DNA from: Entoloma clypeatum
Taxonomy: Eukaryota > Basidiomycota > Agaricomycetes > Agaricales > Entolomataceae
Length of the DNA: 64,000 nucleotides
Reading direction: 5' to 3'
Assembly (NCBI GenBank): GCA_963565915.1
Contig: OY751493.1
Location: forward strand, 1,674,001-1,738,000
The position numbers and the translations under genes are program-made. Positions 33,325 to 44,642 of the stretch are shown in pieces (the first letter of the stretch is position 1; every line of letters starts with the position of its first letter). The notes beneath the pieces are model-generated. The model was given only the letters and a program-made list of their open reading frames with translations. It was not told the origin of the DNA and made no database searches.

Positions 33325-35293
33325 ATGATCAGCTCATACATGAACCGATCAGCAACATTTCAGTGGATCAAGGGAGAAGTTTTAGGCGAAGGGACGTATG
33401 CAAGAGTTTACCTGGCGTTGAACGCCACAACCGGAGAGCTCATGGCAGTCAAACAAGTCGAATTGCCGCAAACCGCAAGCGACAAAATGAACTCGCGCCA
33501 CCGCGAAATCATAGAAGCCCTTGATTTTGAACGCAAGACACTAATGGACCTTGATCATGTCAATATTGTACAATATCTAGGATACGAAGAAAGTTTGAAC
33601 TTTTTGAGCATGTAGGGACTGGTTCGGATAAACTCAAGATGATGCACGATGACTGACTGGTGGACCCATAGCTTTCTAGAATACGTCCCTGGGGGTACCA
33701 TATCAAGCTGTCTCCAAAATCGTGGTGAAAGATTCACCGAAGAGGTCACAAAGTCGTTCGCAAGCCAGATTCTCGAAGGATTAGCCTATCTTCACTCCAA
33801 AGGCATCTTACACCGAGTATGTAACACCACCCCCCCTCACCCATTCGCCATGTACAATAATCGGTTATTGCAAAGTAGGACCTGAAGTCTGACAATATTC
33901 TGATTGAAGCAACCGGCGTGTGTAAGATCACTGATTTTGGTATCTCAAAGAGGGCAGAGGACATCGACCCTCGCAGCAAAGCCTACACAGCGATGAAAGG
34001 GACGATTTACTGGATGGCTCCAGAGGTTCTGGGACCTGACAAGGATGAAGGTTACGATGTCAAGGCAGACATCTGGAGCTTCGGTTGCATTGTTCAAGAG
34101 ATGTGGACAGGTAGCCGACCATGGCATGGCGAAGACTTATTCCCAGTCATGATGAAGGTAAGGAGATCCAGCGAATCTTTCTCCCAAATTGAATTCCATA
34201 CGTTACGCAGCTGTTGGACCTGAAACTGCCTCCTCCACTGCCGTCGGATTTGTCTGTGTCAGAAAGTGCGTCTGACTTTCGATGCCAGTGCTTCCGACCG
34301 TACGTATCTCAACTTCCATCTCGCGCGAAGTTCATGAGCAGACTTCAGAGATCCTAATGATCGTCCACCGGCGAAAGAGCTTAAGAAGCATCCGTACCTT
34401 TTACTACCGCTTGGCTGGAGATTTGAACTCTCCCAGATTCAAGGTCGACGTCGTTCCCTCTCACCAGATTCATCCAAGTCGCGCCGCGCGATGTCACCAG
34501 TTGAGTCAGGTATTGTTCACTGCCATCGAGCGATGTGTCTGAAACGGATGACGGTCCACCCCTTGTATACATCACTCCTCCAAGCTCCCCGTCATACAAT
34601 CTGTCACGTATGGCAAACGAGCGATCTGTCATATCCCGGGCAACACCCCAGAGTCCTGCGACCCCTGTCCCGACGACCAAGAAGGGCTTTCGAATTGTCA
34701 ACCCAGACCCCGATCCAGATTTGGAACCAGTCACCTTCATCTATGCACCACCCCCACTTCCTGGCCTCACCACCGCTCCCTATTCATCTCGACTTGCCCC
34801 ACCATCCCTTTTCGGTGTTATAAACGACGCATACCCCGAATCAAGCTCTCATACCATTTTCCAATCACCAGTAACTTCCCGATCCGTTTCGCGTTCTCTT
34901 AAAAGTGAAACGGGGTTGTCTTCGATGAGCGGCTGGTCCGGCAGTGACGATACCTATGGTTGGTGGCAGAAGCCACCTTCGGACTTAACTACCATTGCAC
35001 CAGTAGCCCACTCCCGGTACAGAATCAATAGACGATCGGGTGCAGGCGACGACCGTCCATTTGACCGACCGCATCCTACCGAAGTCTATGACAACTTGGA
35101 AAACTTCTTTCCTGACTTTGATTTTGACAAGTCAGTCATGACTGTCAGTCCTGCAGGGTCATCAAATACGGACGTTAGAGAGAGGCAGGTGAAGAAAAGC
35201 ATCCGGATGGTTGTGGAAGAACAAAGCAATCGTGCACCCTCAAGTAGGCGGACAACAAAATTATGGGACAGTAAGGTTGAACAACTCGGATAA
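33325..35293 (+). CDS. Bck1/Ste11-type MAP kinase kinase kinase, kinase-only form
   Basis: Exons: 33325-33611, 33672-33816, 33879-34157, 34211-34299, 34349-34443, 34506-35293; 560 aa. The last junction (34444-34505) is the least certain, but the frame must change there. The kinase begins almost at the start: WIKGEVLGEGTYARV (Gly loop), MAVKQVELP (Lys), LHSKGILHRDLKSDN (catalytic loop), ITDFGISK (DFG), WMAPEVL (APE), ADIWSFGC. The tail is Ser/Pro-rich and closes KKSIRMVVEEQSNR ... TTKLWDSKVEQLG, a pattern I associate with basidiomycete Bck1. Bck1 drives the cell-wall-integrity MAPK cascade. Canonical Bck1 has a very long N-terminal regulatory region, absent here, so this is either a truncated paralogue or misses remote 5' exons. 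Confidence 0.82.
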
Positions 35294-35432
35294 AGTGAAA
35301 TTCTTTGATGTATACAATACAACTTGAATACATTAGACCCTGATCGTCGAGCCCCCAGTACAGGCGTTAGTCGGTACCATTTCTCCGATCTATCAGTAAT
35401 CATCATCTTGCAAACACCAATCAGAAATGTTC

Positions 35433-37502
35433 CTACAGAGACGTGAGGTGGAACGTTGGCTCGAGAATGACTCGAAAACCAACCTTGGCAAACGAAAATT
35501 CGACAGTGGAGCCCGTGTGGTGCACCGTTGCTTCCTTGATCGCTTTAGCAAGTGGAGTAGGCCCGCAAAAGTAGGTCTTTATTAAACATGGGATGAGGGA
35601 AAGTTGAGAGTAGAAGAAACTGTGCTTACGCCAACTTTGGTCTTCAGTTGCGACTTGCTGCCTGGAATGTACTGTCCTGATTCGATGGCTTGTCTCATTT
35701 GCCCATAAATGGTCATCCAATCTGGACGGCCAAACATGGTGCGGGATCGAAGGAGTGTCAAAGGATCATATTCTGCCCCGGCATCGTTGACTGCAATATT
35801 CCACAACATATCCTCACCAATCTTTTGGGTGAGATAAACGTTGATACGAAGGAAATTAGCTGCCGCGAAGTTAGAATAGCCAATAGTGTTGCAAGATATT
35901 CCTCACGATCGGCTTGGGCGGCCTCAACCTCCTGAAGCAGGCTTTGGAACCAGCCGAAGGAGGGCGCATCTCGGCAAACCCAGAAGAACTCGACACGACG
36001 AAGAGTGCCGAGGCTTCCCCTCTTCTGCCTATACCATATGTGTTTGAGAATAGACGCAAACGGAGTTACACCTTCAAGTCTGATTGAGGAGCGAAAACCA
36101 TTGAGCCAGAAGTCTGCTTACCGATGCCCGCGCCGATCAGGACTGCAACCTCGACATCGAACACATCCTCCGCTGGTGCCCCATATGGGCCATCAATCCT
36201 AATGGCGGGTAATGGCAAAGTGCTTGAGCTTTGGTCGAGCTCGACAAAATCTCCACGCGTCCCGCCTTTCACATCTTTCTCAAACCCTTTCATTGCTGCC
36301 TGAGTTATGGAAGCGACCACAGATGGGCCAACACCGAGACGTTCACCAAGCGCCTGTGTGAAATCTCCCACTTGACGGATGTGGACTGACACATATGGGT
36401 CTTCAGGAGCAGAGGTAATGGTGAACTTTGGAGGGTGAGAATGTAAACAGCCGTACTGCTAGAAGCGGCAAGAAACCTACTGGATGCCATTGCCAACGGG
36501 ATATCTCTGGAATTTGAACGAAGAGCCATTGGCCGGCAGTATACTTGAAACTTGGTTTGATAATTCGGAGCTCCATAGCTCCTATTCATGAGATGAGCGA
36601 AGAACTCAGTCACTGAACCCTTTCTTCATACCGCTAGGATGCACCAGGACTTTGGATAACCGAGTAGCCCTCCTTGCACGGTATTCTCTGTAGACGCGCT
36701 CCCCGAAATAAAGTATGCCAGGCCAGATGGTAAACCTCCAACTTAAGTAACCCAGGCAATGTTCGGTGGAATAGAATGGGAAGACGTGGGTGAGGTCGGG
36801 ATCGACAGAATCACGCACGAAACATCCGGTGGCGTGCGTGTAAAGACCGATCATGAAAAAGAAGGCAAGGTGGTGTGTGTACCAAAAAACCTCGAAACAC
36901 TGGTGGCGCATCTTGTGATGTGCGGTCGTATACATCAAGAGCATTATAAGAAGCATAAAATGACCAGTGATACCGCCCGGTTGAGTGTAATGGATCTGCA
37001 CCGCTTTCTGCTGCCGAATTTCTGGCAATCGGTTGGAATACAAGCATCATGACCGGTGAACAAACACGCACGGGTCCTTTCGACGTTGATGAAGTTGACA
37101 TAGTGCGCCGTAGTATGAACCATGGCCCAGAAAGCCATTGAATAGGCAACCTGTCGATGGAACCAGATATTCTCGTCGGCAGGGAACAGCCAGGCGAGTT
37201 TGGGCCGGACGACTCGAATAATATTGCGCAGCATAGGGATGAGTATAGCAGCTCCATCGAAGGCGAGAACGAGGCCTGCGCCACGAGATGTCCAAACTGA
37301 CCACTTTAGAGAGTTCAGACCAGCCAATCTCAAATTAGTGGCCTACGGAGCGGTGAGATAAGTGGGAAACACAGAAAGGGAGAATTTCCACCTGACTGTA
37401 CCAGCCATAGGCAAAGAGGCCGAAGTGGATGCCGTAAAAGATGACATTGAAAGCGAGCCTTCGAGGGGCGAGAAATTCTCTTTGGAACCAGCTTTCACCC
37501 AT
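35433..37502 (-). CDS. NADPH oxidase (Nox, gp91phox family)
   Basis: Eight exons (minus): 37502-37392, 37342-37072, 37021-36632, 36581-36481, 36425-36122, 36071-35907, 35859-35630, 35576-35433; 571 aa. Membrane haem-binding part: SVWTSRGAGLVLAFDG, WFHRQVAYSMAFWAMVHTT, then ITGHFMLLIMLLMYTTAHH and YTHHLAFFFMIGLYTHATG, with the paired His that hold two haems. FAD site HPFTITSAPEDPYVS; NADPH site GAGIGVTPFASIL and YFCGPTPLAKAI. Fungal NoxA/NoxB make superoxide for hyphal development. The start MGESWFQREF matches the usual short cytosolic N terminus. The end runs 13 residues beyond the common terminal Phe. I cannot separate NoxA from NoxB with confidence. Confidence 0.93.
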
Positions 37503-37744
37503 AGCAGATGTCGAATCCGTTAAAGCAAGTCAAGAGAGAGTCCGGAGCCAGCCAGACAACCAAGCTGAAGTGGAAAACGAGAGAGAGAGGTGGGAGAGAG
37601 AAGGAATGAAGAGGAGAAGAAGCCGCGATTTTCTATGTTTTGTGACCATGACAATCGCTGTTGCACGATCAAATGATCTCAAAACAAGAATTATACAAGC
37701 AGTCCTCAGTTACTATGATACCACATCCGAACTGTAACTTATGG

Positions 37745-38568
37745 CTATTCCTCGTACCGATATGCCACCATCGCTTCAATCCGATGCACGTCCGTGCTGA
37801 AGCTCCTCATCTTCACCTGTTGACTCTTGCTCGCCTCGATCGCCAACGGATCGGTGTCCACCCATTCGCCCGCGGGCACATCCGCTGATTCTGATGTATA
37901 CGCCAGAATGTTGAAGACCGTCGGCTCTTGAATGACTGGTAAATAGGTGACCATTGAAATGATCTGCTTCAAAATCGCTCGAATTTCGGACTGGATCTCG
38001 GCTTCGGGTTTGGCGGATATCCTGCATCCATTGACAAATAAGAAGCCACTCTGATTTTCGAGGAAAGAGATAATACGATTGGCTGGATTCGGTGGATGGT
38101 TCGACCAGTTTGATGTCAAATACCCACCGCTCCAGTGGTGTTCGGGTATCTTTGGAGATGATAGCAAGAACAAGTTGGGTGACGGATCCAGTGAGAAGCC
38201 ACTCTGCGCGGCACGTTGGGGTGCATTCCGATCACGGGCTTTCGAAGCACATACTTTGGACTTGGGAAAGAATCCTGCGCAGCAATAGTGAGCCTTGGGA
38301 GTACATTCATACACAACCTACCTCTCTAGATAGTTTTCAAGGGCAAGATCTTGAGTTACCAAGACGGTTTGACCGTACTTTTTGACCATGTGGAAATCAT
38401 CGGACGGGTATACCTCGCGTTGAAAGAGGATGCTACACGATATCAGTCCCTATTATGACAGAGTACGAGGCACACGAACGTGTTCACGGCGTATTTGAAG
38501 AATTCGGTGACTAGAGCAGTGGAACCCTTGAGAGTGATTGCTTGTCGCTGAGCCTGTTTCGACGCCAT
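37745..38568 (-). CDS. MAD2: Spindle checkpoint protein Mad2 (HORMA domain)
   Basis: Exons (minus): 38568-38480, 38432-38322, 38274-38255 (20 nt), 38203-38077, 38021-37745; 207 aa, the usual Mad2 length. The HORMA domain covers the whole protein: ITLKGSTALVTEFFKYAVN, ILFQREVYPSDDF, TPLERWVFDI, AEIQSEIRAILKQIISMVTY, and the safety-belt region ending FSTDVHRIEAMVAYRYEE. Mad2 binds Mad1 and Cdc20 at unattached kinetochores and restrains the anaphase-promoting complex. Its start is 74 bp from the divergent TAF5 start. Confidence 0.95.
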
Positions 38569-38642
38569 GAGGAATGCTCAAGTGATTGAAGTTTTTATAC
38601 GTATGATGGTCACATGGTGACCTCGACTCGTCGCTGTGCCAT
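38569..38642. promoter_or_regulatory. Bidirectional promoter MAD2/TAF5 (74 bp)
   Basis: Only 74 bp separate the two start codons, so 5' UTRs and promoters of both genes must share or overlap this space. No specific factor site is claimed. Confidence 0.7.
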
Positions 38643-41448
38643 ATGTCGGTCGGAACTCCTCCAACGTCCCAATCCCCGGCAGCTACCTCGCCAGCAAACC
38701 CGCCAGAACATGTCCCAAATGTCTCACACGTTGATCGCGTCGTTCTCGAATATCTCCGCTCCCGTGGCCATTCTAGTGCTGAGAAAGCTCTTTCGAACGA
38801 GATCGAACCTGCGTCTCCCGATGAAGATAGAGGGAAAAAGCCCGACACTGTTTCTGCGGAAGAACTTGTTAAGACTCTCGCAGTTTTTGCGCACAAACCC
38901 TCTCGTCCGGGGGAAAACATCTTCAAGGATTCATCCAATGTATTACAGGAGCTCACGGCCATGGGAAACCCTTCAAACATACAAAACCTGATAGCGAGCA
39001 TTGGCTCTGTCGGTGCAGAAGAGGTTTTTTCGCTGGACCCGAGCGATAAACGGGAAGGTTTTCGGGAACTCGAGGCCTGGGTCGATGGTTCATTAGACAT
39101 GTACAGAGTGAGTATGCTGAAAGTCTTACTCATATCATGCATAATCCTAGGAAGCGTAGCCTGAGTTTCGGCCAATTCTATTTCCTATCTTTTGCCACTT
39201 CTACTTGGACCTCACTCAGCATGGCTTCAAGGATGCAGGTACGTTCAACTGTTTCGATCACTTCAGCATCTGATTTCGAGAATGCCGCGCCAGCTTTGAA
39301 GTTTTTTTCCACTTTCTCACCCTCTCTATCGGCTTCCCATAACGCGACACTCCATCATCTTTCGACACTATTACTTCCAGCCCACGTGCAGAACGATGAA
39401 CTGGCTCAGCGTTTTCGAAATGAGAAATTTGCTGTTCGCATGAGTCGCTCTGGCTTTGGCCTCCTTGTTGGCTGGCTCACTGAAGGAGTCGGTGGAGAGG
39501 CGCTTGGTGCCGGGGACGGCTTTACTGGTGAAAAAGGAAAGCGAGGTCGAGCGGCAGTCATGCGGGTGGTGAATAACCATCTGCGTTTTGACGGTGATCA
39601 TAAATTTGCCTCCCGATCTGTGTGTGTCTTGCTAATTTTTCAAATCCAGTAACGTCCTCGAACCCCTCCGTCGTGTCACCGCATGCTTGGGAAGAGTCGA
39701 CAGGTCTTCTTTCATCATTGATACCTCAACCCGGCGATACGACGATAACAAATGCTCAAACTTTCAATGTATCAAAAGGAGAGCTCAAGCTCGGGCCCCC
39801 ACCCATCTCGGAGGATCTCCGTGCTGAAAGTGAGCGAGTTTTGAGGGAACAAGCAATGATGGAACGAGATCCTTCTGCACCATACGACATCCAATTTCCT
39901 CGACCCATGAGCCTTCCTGGCCTGACTGTTCCGTCGGAATCTGACCTCTTACCTCATTCCGCCACGTTTAAGACGGTCGACGTTGAAAGAGAGGTAGCCA
40001 GTGTGCGTGATGCTCGGAAGCGCATCCGACTCGAACCTTCTGTCCTTGCAAATATCGACGTTAATTCCCCCCAAGCTAGCGCTCTACGAGCTCGCGCCTT
40101 GCCAAGTATATGTGCTTACACCTTACACGACGTCGCTGAAGGGTATGCCATTGTAGGCTGACTGTATCTTGTCGACTGATTCTGTCTGTCCCTTAGTTCT
40201 CCTTGCTGCACATTTTCCCCAGACACATCTCTTATGGCAGCCGGCTTCGCCGAAAGTTACATCCGAATCTGGAGCTTGAAAGGTGAAATACTCCAGGGTT
40301 TAAGAAGCGATTTTTCATCAAGTTCAATCAAGGATGGTGATTCTCGTTTGTCATCCCTCGTCAGTGTTCCAAATTGAGGTTTCCCCTCAGCATCGTCCAT
40401 TCAAAAGATCCGAGAGAAGAAAGGCACTACTACGCGCAAATTGGTTGGGCATAGCGGGCCCGTGTACTCGGTTGCTTTTGACCCAGTCTGCGGCTCGGCT
40501 GCACCCCCAAAATACCTTCTTTCAGCCTCTGCAGATGCCACCGCCAGGTTGTGGTCTATGGATACAATGACCAATGTCGTAGCATTCCGTGGACACGAAA
40601 ACCCTGTATGGGACGTGAAGTGGAGTCCGATGGGGATCTATTTTGCTACTGGGAGTCGAGATCGGACTGCTAGGCTCTGGTCGACCGATCGAACGGCGTG
40701 TTTGCGAATATACGCGGGTCATTTGAATGATGTCGACGTGGGTGTCCCTATGTCACTGCGTTGTTCAAATATGATCACTGAACTATGAAGCAGTGTATAC
40801 AATTCCACCCGAATTCGTTGTATCTTGCCACGGGCTCGAGCGATTGGACTGCTCGGTTATGGGACGTCCAGCGCGGGGTCTGTGTTCGTGTCTTCATTGG
40901 GCACCAGGGACCTGTTTCTTTAGTGGCCATTAGCCCAGATGGGCGCTATTTAGCCAGTGCTGGTTTGTGCAGTCCAGTATTTTCTTCGTTTTGTGGTGAC
41001 CATATATATGCAGGAGAGGACCTTGCTATCAATCTGTGGGATATCGGCTCCGGCAAGCGGCTAAAAAAGATGACTGGCCATAGTGCATCGATCTATTCAC
41101 TCGCTTTTAGCGCAGAATCTTCTTTGCTTGTCAGTGGAGGCGCTGATTGCACAGTGCGATGTTGGGATGTCAAAGGTTCTGGCGGCTCCAAAGGGAAGCC
41201 CCGGGAGAATGGCACATTAGGATCGGCGAGCAATGGGATTGTCTCTCAAAGTTACGGGGAAAGCGAGATTCTGGAGACGTGCGTCTGGTAATTCCACTCG
41301 TTGGTATGCAATGCTGACTAGCAGCCTGAGCAGGACCGACCTGGTGGCTACCTTCCCCACAAAACGGACACCTGTGACGAACGTTCAGTTTACTTCTCGG
41401 AATTTGTGTCTCATCAGTGGAACGTACCAGTTGCCCGAGCTACGATGA
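38643..41448 (+). CDS. TAF5: TFIID subunit TAF5 (WD40)
   Basis: Nine exons: 38643-39107, 39160-39238, 39294-39593, 39650-40142, 40197-40336, 40391-40737, 40794-40962, 41014-41278, 41334-41448; 790 aa. N-terminal LisH-like helix (DRVVLEYLRSRGHSSAEKAL), then the TAF5 NTD2 domain (FRPILFPIFCHFYLDLTQHG), then WD40 repeats: GHSGPVYSVAFDP, SASADATARLWSMD, GHENPVWDVKWSP, ATGSRDRTARLWS, FHPNSLYLATGSSDWTARLW, GHSASIYSLAFS. TAF5 is a scaffold of TFIID and, in some fungi, SAGA. The match over NTD2 plus repeats makes the assignment secure. Confidence 0.95.
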
Positions 41449-41651
41449 TTTGTATATAGATGGCAATAACAATATTTCGCTGGGGAGATCACGTGACAGT
41501 GGTCAGTACAGAATCACACTGCGAGTCTGCCACTCTGTCCTCGGGTTTTCACATCGCTGCCCCAACCGCCCCACATATGCCCAGCGGCGTCCCGACATAC
41601 AGCTAAACGACGTGCAGTAGATCTGTTGACTTTTTCTGGCGAACATCTTCC

Positions 41652-42506
41652 ATGATGGAGGACTCCATGCAGATAGACCTAGTAGTTGGCGCGGGTCCAC
41701 AATCCCAGAATCGAGATGCAGAAGAGCTCGAGTACACGCAAGGTATTTCTGCCCGGTGGTACGGTAGTATCAATGACGCTAACTCAACCTGATTGACTCT
41801 CTGGATAGCCCCTCCACAAACACAGCCCGTCCACTCGCGTGATAACTTTAGGGACATACAAGTGAAAGTGCATATACGCAGACCAGAGCGGGACTCATGG
41901 GTGTACATGGGGAGAGGTCTGGTCACACAGGAGGTGATGGGACACTCCTCTCGAGTTGGTGCGACTTCCCCCCCTTTGCATGACGCGTGCTCAAAACTCT
42001 TTTGAACCAACAAGTTGTACGTACTGTATCCAGCGGAAAGGTCATGGTCATGTTTAGCGAGGTGCGCGCATTTACCAAGGTAAAACGAGTCAAGAAAGGC
42101 TGACATTAATGCTAGACGAGTGATCTCCAAGCTGAAAAGCGGGGAAACTTCGTCGTCGTAGGTTGCGTCGAAGGCGCACGCGTCGTTTCGTGGTCTCTGA
42201 ACGTACGTCGCCACTTGTTGGTCCTCATGCCGAAGGAAACTCTGACTGACATCCCAGGCACTGAACAATTCGGAAACGCTTCGGCTGCTCGCGAGTATAG
42301 AGCTTGCATGCTACAAATGTAAACAGGCTTTGGCAGATCCACGTCTGCATTCAAAGGGACGCCGGCGGATTGAAAGAGTGATCAAGGACGACCGACGGCG
42401 GAGACACCGCCGGCGCAAAGACCAGGAAGCTCTGATTGACGCGTTCGCTAAACAAAACTTGAGCACAGAACCGAATGGAATGGAATCAGGACCTCCAGAT
42501 CAGTAG
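41652..42506 (+). CDS. Conserved small protein of unknown function, beta-rich domain plus basic tail
   Basis: Exons 41652-41742, 41809-41958, 42015-42061, 42116-42202, 42258-42506; 207 aa. I do not recognise the family with certainty. The middle (DIQVKVHIRRPERDSWVYMG, SSRVVVRTVSSGKVMVMFSE, KRGNFVVVGCVEGARVVSWS) alternates beta strands in a way that recalls PH-like folds such as the Ran-binding domain. It is followed by a helix (ALNNSETLRLLASIELACYK) and a strongly basic stretch (RRRIERVIKDDRRRRHRRRK) that could be a nuclear signal or bind nucleic acid. Clean frame-keeping introns argue for a real gene. Confidence 0.72.
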
Positions 42507-42916
42507 GCTCGCAATGAGCATCCTCCAGTATTTATTGGTGTTCATGGCGGATGTATGTATTCCATTACCTATTAGATTCCTTTTCTTGTTTGCTTTGTTT
42601 TTTGTTTCCCCTCTGCAATAATTATAAACAGCAAGTGGTCGTATGTATGATTTCAAGCGTTCCAGGACGACTTTCAAACCCAAACATGACGCGACTTACA
42701 GCTGCAATGAAAATACATATTTCTACTGTGGGTAGCTTTTCCAACGTGTAATAACCATAGAACCTCGAACAAATAAAGTAAACAATGAGGGATAATGTTA
42801 TGGTATAAAAACAAATGCATTGATGTCCAGCAATAAATGTCATCCACTTCCAGGAGGTGGTGGGGGAAATGACAACGACAGGAAGTTGAAAAGGAAATGA
42901 AACTTGGGGTGGCGCG
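42507..42916. other. Convergent intergenic region
   Basis: 410 bp between two genes that converge here; holds both 3' UTRs and terminators. No other feature seen. Confidence 0.5.
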
Positions 42917-44603
42917 TCATGATGGCAGATGATATGGTGATCCGGAGGAACTACCGAGCTCATTCTGGTGAATGGCTGGAGGCTGACCGCGTCGTTCGCT
43001 GTATTGTGGGGGTAGCTCGACGACACCCTCGTTGTTCGGATGAGGCAATTCATCCTCAACGTCTGTGTGGACGATGAATCGGGATGGTGTGTATACTGAT
43101 GCGCCTGCCATGGCGGCCTTGCGCTGGGTACTAGTCATTGACCCCAAGTCTTCTGACGTATGTATGTTGAATGGTTGAACGGCTCCAGGAAGAGGAGGGT
43201 GGTTGATGGCGTATGGGTTAAACGGATCTGGATCATCAGAGAACGAACGCGACTGGGAGTGGAGCGATGGTTGGTATTGGGAATGAGAGGAATCTTGGTA
43301 AGGAGTGGGAGGTTGATAAAGAGAGTTAGGTGGAAGATAAGTAGGGTTAGGTGGAAGATAAGTAGAGTCGGGAGGAAGATTAGTGGACGAATGAGGTGAA
43401 CGAGCATCGATGAAAGGGTTAGAATCGTAAGGAGCACCGGGAGCGATATAATGCAAGGGCGAGGCAGGGATGGAACCAGGATATGTGTTGGGAGGACGGG
43501 GGTCGTAGGTGAGATCAAGGTTCCTGCCAACATGCCTCGCATTTGACAAACGGGCATCGTGTCTTTTTCGCAAAAAGAATAGACCAAGGGTGATAGTAAC
43601 GGCTAGAAAAACAAGAGCACCGATTACGGTGCCGGCGACGGCGGCTATGGAGGTCTGGCCGCCTCCCGAATTTGGGGCGGAGGGTGATGTTGATGTGGAA
43701 CCGGTGGATGTGGACGAGGAGACGGGAAGAGAAGCGGTTGAGGAAGGGGATTGATTGTTGAGACATGTGGCATCGTCGGTGATGCCGACAGTCTTGACAT
43801 CAGAAGTACCGCCGTTGCGTCCTTGAGCGTCAAACAGGGAGAAAATGATAGAAGTGCCAGCTGCTACGTTGGCATTCCAGGTGTAGGATTTTGGACCAAC
43901 GGGAGGAGTAAGAACAAATGAGGTTCCTCCCGGCACGGTGCCCTGGGTATAGATAGAGTAAGATAGAGGGATTGCGAGGAAAGAAAGAAACGAAAACGGA
44001 CAACGATGGTGATGGGCTGGATGGCTCCGTCATATCCATTGACAATGTATGGTCTGAGGGAGAATTGTGAATGAGGGGCAAAAGGGGGATGGAGAAAGGA
44101 CATCACCTGCACTGCTGGAGAGCGGAATTCAGCTCGAAAGAAAAGTTGACACCTTGGCTGATGAGCGATCGGGGGGTGATAGAAGGGGAAGAGGTATCTC
44201 ACCTGGGTCTGTGGTGTTGCAGGTTGAACCGTGGGAGGAGCCTGTGGTCAGGACGGGTGTCGATCCACCGGAGGCGAAGCTGGTGGCGTCAGACATGGTA
44301 AGGACGAACTGCTTGGAGGCGGGGAGGGTAAGGGGGAAGGAAAAGGAGCCATGTCCGTTGGCATAGGCGGCAGCGGGGATGGAGATGTTGCGGGGGGAGC
44401 CAAAGAGCTGAAAAGGGGGTGAGTGGGAGGGGGAGGGGATGGGGAGGACGTACGGGGGAGAGGATGAGGGAGAAGGGAGAGGACCCGCCTGTCCAGTCGA
44501 CGGTGAGGGCATTGCACTCAGTGGGGGTGGTCGTCGAGAAAGAGAACGGACGTGCGGAGGGCAGCAGGGCAGTCAGCCCCCACAACGACAACGCAAACAA
44601 CAT
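42917..44603 (-). CDS. Single-pass membrane protein with signal peptide, large Pro/Ser-rich cytosolic tail
   Basis: Exons (minus): 44603-44454, 44407-44203, 44152-44107, 44053-44002, 43942-42917; 492 aa. Signal peptide MLFALSLWGLTALLPS. The ectodomain (to about residue 190) contains CNALTVDWTGGSSPF, a CNTTDPG segment, LNSALQQCRPY and NVAAGTSIIFSLFDAQGRNG, with four or so Cys that could form disulfides. A Ser/Thr-rich stalk is followed by one transmembrane helix (AVAGTVIGALVFLAVTITLG) and LFFLRKRHDARL as stop-transfer. The cytosolic part has tandem YLPPN repeats and PPQYSE-type Pro/Tyr motifs. I know this architecture from Agaricomycete proteins of unknown role; a sensor or adaptor function is only a guess. 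The start is 39 bp downstream of the stop of the upstream same-strand gene. Confidence 0.78.
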
Positions 44604-44642
44604 AAAGGCAGTGAATTACATAATAATAATAAAAAAACATAA

